Assembly: GCA_030248295.1 (NCBI GenBank)
Contig: JASANH010000938.1
Location: 1,798,001-1,862,000, forward strand
Reading direction: 5' to 3'
Source of the DNA: Mesodorylaimus sp. YZB2_4
Taxonomy: Eukaryota; Nematoda; Enoplea; Dorylaimida; Dorylaimidae
DNA: 64,000 nt
How positions within the stretch are numbered: position 1 is the stretch's first letter; each line of letters starts with the position of its first letter. The notes under the pieces are model-generated. The model saw nothing but the letters and a program-made list of their open reading frames with translations. It ran no database searches and was not told the origin of the DNA. Positions 57,727 to 64,000 of the stretch are shown here, one piece after another. Position numbers and translations under genes: made by a program.

Positions 57727-59331
57727 ATGGCAGCAATATCGATTACGGAGGTCAGCGATTTGGATCGGTGAGTCATGCCCTTCGATTCGATCTCATTACT
57801 GTGAGTGCGTAGGCAACCGGCCTTGTTTACATTTTAGGCAGATTGAAAAACTTCGCAGATGCGAACTGATAACAGAAAACGAAGTGAAAGCGCTCTGTGC
57901 AAAAGCTCGTGAGATTCTCGTTCAAGAAAGCAATGTCCAGCAGGTTGACGCGCCTGTTACGGTAAGATTACATTTTTAATACCGGCTGCTTGGCTAGTGA
58001 GCCTGCTCAATTATCTTCGTTATAATTGACATATATTACAGGTCTGTGGTGACATTCACGGTCAGTTTTACGACCTGAAAGAGCTGTTTCGTGTTGGTGG
58101 CGATGTTCCCGACACTAATTACCTGTTTCTCGGCGATTTTGTCGATCGCGGCTTCTATAGCGTTGAAACTTTCTTGCTACTGCTCGCGCTAAAGGTGAGT
58201 TGGATTTTCTGTGACCTTGTCAGGTTGTGGCTTATTTTGGCTAGGCGACCGACTGAACAAAGGTAGGACTATCTTTGTCTTCTAGTCATATGAACTGTTT
58301 AGGTGCGATATCCGGATCGAATAATGCTGATTCGAGGCAATCACGAAAGCAGGCAAATTACCCAAGTTTACGGCTTTTACGACGAATGTCTGCGAAAGTA
58401 CGGTTCGGCGTCGGTTTGGAGATATTGTACAGAAATTTTCGATTATCTCAGTCTGTCGGCGGTCATCGATGGGAAGGTTCGATGCTATTCGACCCCCCCC
58501 CCCCCCACTGTGCCAACTAACTCTCTCTTGCGTACAGATCTTTTGCGTACACGGTGGTTTATCGCCAAGTATTCAAACGCTGGAGCAGATTCGAGCCATC
58601 GATAGGAAGCAGGAAGTGCCTCACGATGGACCCATGTGCGATTTGCTATGGTCCGACCCAGAAGGTAGAAAAGGTGTGTTTGTTGTCCTTCACTGGTCAA
58701 CCATATCTGTGCTTTCAGATACGCAGGGTTGGGGTGTGTCGCCTCGAGGAGCCGGTTACTTGTTCGGCAGCGATGTTGTTCAGCAATTCTGCCAAGCTAA
58801 TAACGTCGACATGATATGCAGAGCGCATCAGCTGGTCATGGAAGGATATAAATGGCATTTCAACGAGACCGTACTTACAGTTTGGTCAGCGCCAAACTAC
58901 TGCTACAGGTAAAATGTGGCTGATGGTATTTTGTAGAGGGCCAGTGCAAGTTGCAGGGATAGGCAAGACAGGTCATGTGCTCTTTACTTGGGTGTTATCA
59001 GGCGGCGCAACACTTTATAAGTCAAAACATCTGGTTTGGACCTGAATGAGGTTCGAACCCCCGCCCATCGGTTTTTCTGCCCAGTACTAGATCTAGCCTC
59101 CTTCCAACTTTGGACTTGATTCCTTTTCTTTCTCGCAGATGCGGCAACGTAGCTGCGATTCTCGAACTGGACGAACACCTGCAAAAGGAATTCACAATCT
59201 TCGAAGCGGCACCTCAAGTATGTTCTATTCCATCTTCTCCCCTCGCTCGCACGAATCTCTTTATCCCGTTTTTCACGCAGGAAGCTCGAGGAATGCCATC
59301 GAAAAAGCCACAGCCGGATTATTTCCTCTAA
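57727..59331 (+). CDS. PPP4C: Protein phosphatase 4 catalytic subunit
   Basis: Eight exons (57727-57767, 57838-57961, 58042-58194, 58303-58476, 58538-58664, 58719-58908, 59139-59217, 59281-59331) give 312 residues; human PPP4C has 307. The PPP metallophosphatase signatures GDIHGQ, GDFVDRG and GNHE are intact. PP4-specific blocks [33 protein letters not shown] and [20 protein letters not shown] distinguish it from PP2A and PP6. The C-terminal DYFL carries the leucine that is carboxymethylated in PP2A-like enzymes. PP4 dephosphorylates gamma-H2AX, RPA2 and other repair factors, and acts in centrosome maturation. The intron 58909-59138 contains a perfect tRNA B-box palindrome. GLRX5 lies 324 bases downstream on the same strand. 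Confidence 0.97.
59040..59100 (-). repeat. tRNA-like B-box element in a PPP4C intron
   Basis: The minus strand reads GGGGTTCGAACCTC, a perfect B-box core that is palindromic (GGTTCGAACC). A weak A-box-like TAGTACTGGG lies about 35 bases upstream on the same strand. No acceptor stem can be formed. It is probably a tRNA-derived SINE remnant. Confidence 0.35.
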
Positions 59332-59655
59332 TCGATATCCTTCAAAGCTTTCAGCAATTGGAGTCAAATCGACGCTTCGGTTTTTCAATCGATGATAGTG
59401 CTTTTCCATCCAATTCGTACAACGTGCCGTTCGTGCTGGACGTACTCCGTTTCCCTGTTTTCATGTTTCGACGTTGTTTTTTAAAATGGATTTAATGAAT
59501 TGGATTCGCATTTCACGCTTTTTTGATCAGTAAAATTCTCGCTCGCTCTTTGCCTCCTGTCGGCTCACTTGTGCACCCGATGTCGGGATGTGTTTGTTTG
59601 GTTTTGATTCCCAGACATAATTTGAATATTTTCTTTGCAGGTGGTAGTCGAAAAA
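59332..59655. other. PPP4C 3' flank and GLRX5 promoter region
   Basis: 324 bases between tandem genes. A TTTGCAG acceptor at 59633-59639, 16 bases before the GLRX5 start codon, suggests a 5'-UTR intron or a trans-splice acceptor. I see nothing else. Confidence 0.4.
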
Positions 59656-60125
59656 ATGTACGTTCGAAAAATTGTTCAATCCGCGTCCGCATTTCGCCGA
59701 TTTTATTGCACCATTCAGCCAAAAAGCAAAGACGAAATCGATAAGTTGGTAAAAGGAGCCAAAGTGGTGCTGTTCATGAAGGGCACGCCCGATGATCCCA
59801 TGTGCGGATTCAGTCGATTGGTGGCTCAGATCCTGCGCATGCACGATGTCAAGTACCAGTCGGTCAATGTGCTCGACGACCAAGGCGTTCGCGAGGGGGT
59901 CAAGAAGTACAGCGAGTGGCCGACCATACCTCAGCTGTACGTGGATGGCAAGTTCGTGGGCGGGGCGGACATCACCCTGCAGGTAAGAGACAGGCCATCA
60001 GCGACCCACTCACTCCCCACTTGCGCTTCCAGATGCATCAAAGTGGCGAATTAGTCGAACTTTTGCAAACCGCTGGCATAAAATCGGCTTTGTTGGAAAA
60101 AGAAGATAAAAAAGGCAAGAGTTGA
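59656..60125 (+). CDS. GLRX5: Mitochondrial monothiol glutaredoxin 5
   Basis: Two exons (59656-59982, 60033-60125) give 139 residues. Residues 1-20 are basic and hydroxylated (MYVRKIVQSASAFRRFY), as in mitochondrial presequences. The active site CGFS is at residues 50-53, preceded by the glutathione-binding lysine in LFMKGTPDDPMC. The later glutathione contacts WPTIPQLYVDGKFVGGADI are complete. The end MHQSGELVELLQTAGIKSALL matches GLRX5. The protein carries [2Fe-2S] clusters from the ISCU scaffold to mitochondrial and cytosolic targets. Multidomain glutaredoxin 3 is excluded by length and lack of a thioredoxin domain. Convergent with PPM1G; the predicted poly(A) signal ATTAAA at 60193-60198 and the PPM1G signal at 60220-60225 (minus) nearly coincide. 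Confidence 0.95.
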
Positions 60126-60192
60126 GACTTAGCGCTTCCTTTATGTAATATTAGAAATTCAGATCGTAGATGCACGATTTTGTACTAAAAAA

Positions 60193-60198
60193 ATTAAA
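60193..60198 (+). terminator. Candidate GLRX5 poly(A) signal
   Basis: ATTAAA variant, 67 bases after the GLRX5 stop codon. Confidence 0.4.
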
Positions 60199-60219
60199 AA
60201 TTCGAGGATCTAAACGTCG

Positions 60220-60225
60220 TTTATT
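60220..60225 (-). terminator. Candidate PPM1G poly(A) signal
   Basis: AATAAA on the minus strand, 255 bases beyond the PPM1G stop codon and 22 bases from the opposing GLRX5 signal. Confidence 0.5.
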
Positions 60226-60479
60226 TTTTACCCGCTAAACTGACATTGCAACCATCGGATCCGCTAAAGGCAACTGCCAGCACAAGACAAAGGAAAAAGA
60301 AAAAGCCATATACATATACATTTCGTCGTCAGAATGAAGCCAAATTTTGAAAAAATTTGAATGCCTGTTAGTAACGACAAAGTGTCGTACTTTTCCAAGA
60401 CTTACGTTAATATGCTTGCTTATGAACACGAAAAAGAACAAACGCGGGAATCCGTAATCTTGGAGGATCGATCAGTTGC

Positions 60480-63307
60480 TCACGTGCATCTTGCTTCGGC
60501 ATCAGAGCCGTCGATCGCGTGATCCGCACTGTTGGCAGTGGTCTCGGTCGGATTTGAACTGTTTGCGTTTTGGTTAAGCAACACTACGATCGCTGTCATA
60601 TTGTCGCAACCCGTTCCGTCCCCGATCGTATTTGGTGCCAAGCAAACATCGCATAGCTGAAAAGACGAGCACATAATCCAACAGTCCTTCGAGCAGGTTC
60701 TTCACCTACTTGCTCGCAAATAATGTCGGGCGCTAAGCCCTTGGCGAGACGAGTTCGAACAAAGTCGACAACGTCTTGGCTATTCATGGAATTCCTAGAA
60801 AGGAAGCCAATTTAAAACTGAACCGTCCTTGTAAGCATAAAACCAAGTCAAGACCCTGGCACAAGCCGTCGGTACTCTGCTCTATACTTATAGGGCAATG
60901 CCTCGAGCCCTTAAGACATGTAAGAAACAGTCGCATCGCAACTTACCAAATACCGTCGCAAGCTAAGACTAAAAATCGATCTTCCGCTTTCAGTTGTTCA
61001 ACGCGAACATCTGGTAAAGCCGTGATCATCTGGTCCCGTAAGGGCAGCTCCGAATTTCGCTTGTAGAAGTGATCTCCTAAAAATGGATCAATAATCGGAT
61101 CAAATATCCACGACCAAGCGATGCTTACCAATGGCTCTGGATAAGTTGAGGCCGCCATTGACACGACCGTCGCCCGTTATTCTGCCACCGGCCAACTCGA
61201 TACGACGTTTTTCAGTCGAATCTTCCGGCTTGTGATCCAAGGACAAATCGACGGCCGTGTCCCCTCTGCACAGTACGCAACGACTATCCCCGGCATTGGC
61301 AACGTATATGCTCGAACCCTTGACAACTGCCACGCAAGCTGTAGTGCCACTATCGACCCCGGGCTGCACGAAATATGCGTTAGAAAAGGATCAAAACGAG
61401 ACACCGCACACTTACTGTATCTCCAGACGGCATGGGGAACATGTCGTCGTCTTCTGGCTCCTCCTCGTTGTCATCCTCATCCACGCCCATTTCGTCTTGT
61501 TCGTCCACGACCTCGTCTTCTTCGATACCTTCGCTTTCACTAGCAACAAGCACGAGCTCGCATTAGACGACCATCAAAACGAGCCCAGCAGTCACACAGT
61601 CCTGACTGACTGCGTGCATTTGTCCGGAGTAACAGAACTGTTCTCACCTGCTATCATCGCTGCTTTCTTCGTCCTCCACTTCCATGTTGTAATCTTCGTC
61701 CTCATCGTCCTCGCTTGCGCCGCTCGATTCATCCATCGCACAGCTAGGAGAAAGATAACGGGTGACATAAGCCACTTAGGCAGAGTAGCGAGAAGGCCAG
61801 TCCCGAAACGCCTCATGGACAACAAAGACAATAAATCTACTTACGGTTTATTTTCGGTCGTCGACCGAATAGCGTCCTCCTTCTTCGCCTGGTCCCCTTT
61901 TCCCACGCTGACCTCTTCCATAATAATTGGACTGCTCACGTCGCCGCCAGAAATCGAATTGTTCGCGCTAATACTTTTTGTTGCAAACATCTTCTTCGCA
62001 TCGATTGATGTCGAATCGACGTCAGTTCCGTTGCCAGCCGCTGGGTAATTCTCCAAATGGGAACCATTCAACGGTCGTTCGGGTGCAACGACCGGCGCAG
62101 TTAAATTGTTGGAATCATCCGAAGCAGTCGTGCTATCTGCCATCATTTTTTCCTGTTTGTCCGTATCGTCCTTGAAACGCTTGACGTTGGGCAAATTGTC
62201 TAAACACGCCACGTCGTAATCACCGCCCGGTTTAGCGTGGCCCGAATCGGTATTTCCGTTTCGCTGAGACGATTCGTAGCTCTTTGCTCCAGATTCCTGC
62301 GTTTTACCGTCCTCCGAATTGTGATCTGCGGTTTCGTTGACTTCGGAAGTAGCGTGCGACTTTCGTTTCAAGGCAGAACGAGCACGTTTTGATTGCGTCG
62401 ACGAATCGCCCTCGACCGATGGAGGCGACATTGGCAGCGTTTCAGCGATCTCCTGACGAGTAGTCGAGTCGCACTTCTCCGATCCACTGTTCGCATTAGC
62501 AGCGGCTGCTGAACGAGCATCGGGAGACGACGGAGGAGTCGGCGGCCCCTCTTCGCTCTCCACCGATGTCGTGTTCACTTGAACCCGTTTTTCGCGCTTG
62601 ACTTTGATCTTGGGAGTTATTACAGCCCGTTCACCGCCACCCACTAACAAGCTACGATCAATTCTAAGGCCATATCGTCGCAAAACATCGTCCAATGGCA
62701 AACCAGCTTCTTGTATCAACAATGCTTTATCTTCGTCCGCTTCTGAAAAAGATAAACACGTGTCACTGACCTAACGCTAAAAAAGTGAGGTTCTTACCGT
62801 CATTTTCGTTTTCCTTTTTCTTTCCTGCCAACGTCTTCAGTTCCTCCAAAACGTCGTCACGAGTAAGAAGTTCGTCGAAAGCAAGGAATGCATCTTCGAG
62901 CGCCTGACCGACACGGCCTTCGCTCCACGCAGCCGTGGTTTTAAGAAATTCTGGAAAGCGCATGGCAGCATACTGCGATACTTCGGCTCCTAAAAGTGAA
63001 TTAGGGTATTCAAAAACCATTCGTGGCAAAGATTGATTCAAAACAAGGCTACTGTAAACATACCGCCATGCCCGTCGTAAACTGCGAAAAAGGAACAGTT
63101 ATCATCGAAACTCAAAATGCAGTTATGAGCATCCTAAAAGGGAAAATTTTTTCTGCTGCACATGTAAATTTCAAATTAAATTATGTATAGGCCTACTTCT
63201 TGATTTATTCGCCACCCTTGCATCGACGTGGCTCCATATCGAAGGCTGCCTTTGCTCTCCGATTCCGTTTGTTTATCCACCACCGGTTCGGACAAGTACG
63301 CACCCAT
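60480..63307 (-). CDS. PPM1G: PP2C-type protein phosphatase PPM1G (PP2C gamma)
   Basis: Ten minus-strand exons (63197-63307, 63064-63133, 62798-62989, 61845-62742, 61648-61743, 61416-61539, 61129-61363, 60947-61076, 60710-60794, 60480-60656) give 705 residues; human PPM1G has 546. The N-terminal half of the PP2C fold has [22 protein letters not shown] and the metal ligand Asp in YDGHGG. A large insert follows: a Ser/Pro/Lys-rich part with a bipartite-like basic patch (KIKVKREKR), then a strongly acidic Glu/Asp tract. The catalytic fold resumes at [12 protein letters not shown] with [40 protein letters not shown] and [10 protein letters not shown]. The acidic insert is the hallmark of PPM1G, which dephosphorylates H2A-H2B histones and splicing or 7SK-P-TEFb factors in the nucleus. 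The intron between exons 9 and 10 is only 53 bases but is required for the frame. Confidence 0.95.
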
Positions 63308-63920
63308 GATATCGACGTGTCGGAAATTGAAGGAATCAACTATTCAATCTTCCTCTCGTAAGTAACTTCGCGCCGCCAGTACGTTCTTGACTGCTTCGAT
63401 GTCGCCTCGCAGACAAGCCGAAATAGAATAGAATAGAGTTCATGTCATGGATCGCAAAGGCGGGCACTTTGCGCACCCATTATTTTTGGGTAAAAATAAG
63501 TTTTGATTCATTGATTTAAAGTAAAATAAAAACTAACTAGTTTAGGAGAGAAAATTCTTCTTTTTAAACATAAAAATGGTTGAAGAAATATGCTTAAAGT
63601 TATTTTCACGCCAAGCCCTAAAGGAGATCGTGTTAAACTTATATCTGAAACAACCTATCCACGTAGATCTGTATACACGTACGGTGGGGGGGGGGGCTGG
63701 CTTGACACTCTTCCAAATGGAATGCGACCCTTCCCCATTCTGCCCGAAAGAACATGCGTCCGCTGGTGGCTGGGTGGATTTTAAAATGAGACACTAAAAA
63801 TTTCGAATTATGTGACGGATAAAATGCGAGTGTAGTCTCCTATGGATGGTCGAATGAACAAGTGAAAAGATTCTTGATTGAACTTTCGCAGAAAACCTTG
63901 GTTTCTCCATACACTTCGCC
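63308..63920. promoter_or_regulatory. Divergent promoter interval, PPM1G / DAGLA-like gene
   Basis: AT-rich 613-base spacer between divergent start codons. A poly-G run lies near 63684-63696. No supported open frame was seen; promoter function is inferred from position. Confidence 0.35.
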
Positions 63921-64000
63921 ATGCCGAGTATGAATTTGTTTGGACGGCGATGGGCCGTATCGTCCGACGACTTTGTTTTTCCTGCCGCGACTGAGGGGAT
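63921..64000 (+). CDS. DAGLA: Diacylglycerol lipase alpha-like, N-terminal exon (partial)
   Basis: The window ends 80 bases into a coding exon that reads MPSMNLFGRRWAVSSDDFVF followed by PAATEG. This matches the first residues of DAG lipase alpha (human begins MPGIVVFRRRWSVGSDDLVLPA), a stretch that leads directly into the four-helix membrane region of that enzyme. The enzyme makes the endocannabinoid 2-arachidonoylglycerol from diacylglycerol. Only about 26 residues are visible, so the call rests on one short block. The catalytic domain, if present, lies beyond the window. Confidence 0.65.
   Translation, partial: MPSMNLFGRRWAVSSDDFVFPAATEG

Noticed and set aside
59040-59100. Functional tRNA gene in the PPP4C intron
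   Set aside because: B box is perfect but no acceptor, anticodon or T stem can be formed on either strand.
60659-60710. Apparent extra PPM1G coding sequence reading [10 protein letters not shown] in another frame between exons 9 and 10
   Set aside because: A 53-base GTAGGT...TTTCAG intron joins IICEQ to [10 protein letters not shown] in frame, matching the family; the other frame would need a frameshift.

Overview
The window is animal nuclear DNA from a small-genome invertebrate, probably a bilaterian. The genes are packed, carry many short spliceosomal introns (mostly 45-400 bases, GT-AG), and encode proteins that align along their length with human orthologues (PSMC5, PPP4C, RPS29, TRAPPC11, SOAT, FLII). 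There is no operon structure, no CRISPR array and no prokaryotic signal. I cannot fix the phylum from the sequence. All gene models were assembled by eye from splice signals, with the reading frame checked across every junction. Protein lengths are computed from those exon sums. Family assignments rest on remembered family sequences, not on a database search.

Layout. 0.8-3.0 kb: a leucine-rich-repeat type I membrane protein (+). 4.3-8.1 kb: a three-finger U1/matrin-type zinc-finger protein (+). 8.3-12.4 kb: two proteasome-cap genes head to head, PSME3/REG-gamma (-) and PSMC5/Rpt6 (+). 12.5-18.1 kb: a complete BRCA1 orthologue (-) with RING, a long central exon and tandem BRCT domains. 18.6-19.5 kb: V-ATPase c'' proteolipid (-). 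21.4-22.3 kb: a secreted cysteine-rich protein (+). 22.4-27.6 kb: TRAPPC11 (-). 28.0-28.3 kb: ribosomal protein S29 (-), encoded in three tiny exons. 28.4-37.3 kb: poorly explained DNA with weak coding-like fragments. 37.3-39.1 kb: a DNAJB6-like J protein (+). 41.8-46.3 kb: AMPK gamma (+). 46.8-49.4 kb: sterol O-acyltransferase (-). 50.0-55.5 kb: Flightless-1 (+). 55.7-57.2 kb: MMADHC (-). 57.7-59.3 kb: PP4 catalytic subunit (+). 59.7-60.1 kb: mitochondrial glutaredoxin 5 (+). 60.5-63.3 kb: PPM1G-type PP2C phosphatase (-). 63.9-64.0 kb: the first exon of a diacylglycerol-lipase-alpha-like gene (+), cut by the window edge.

Organisation. From 46 kb on, genes alternate as divergent pairs sharing about 0.5-0.6 kb of promoter DNA (SOAT/FLII, MMADHC/PPP4C, PPM1G/DAGLA) and convergent pairs whose predicted 3' ends meet or overlap (AMPK gamma/SOAT, GLRX5/PPM1G, also PSMC5/BRCA1). 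The most notable neighbourhood is PSME3-PSMC5-BRCA1: two alternative regulatory caps of the 20S proteasome on one divergent promoter, next to a DNA-repair ubiquitin ligase. Mobile DNA is sparse: one dispersed repeat family with two inverted copies and a few tRNA-like Pol III promoter remnants. I found no previously undescribed multi-gene system. The best candidates for novelty are the orphan secreted protein, the unrecognised coding-like stretch at 31.4-37 kb, and features inside the BRCA1 orthologue.
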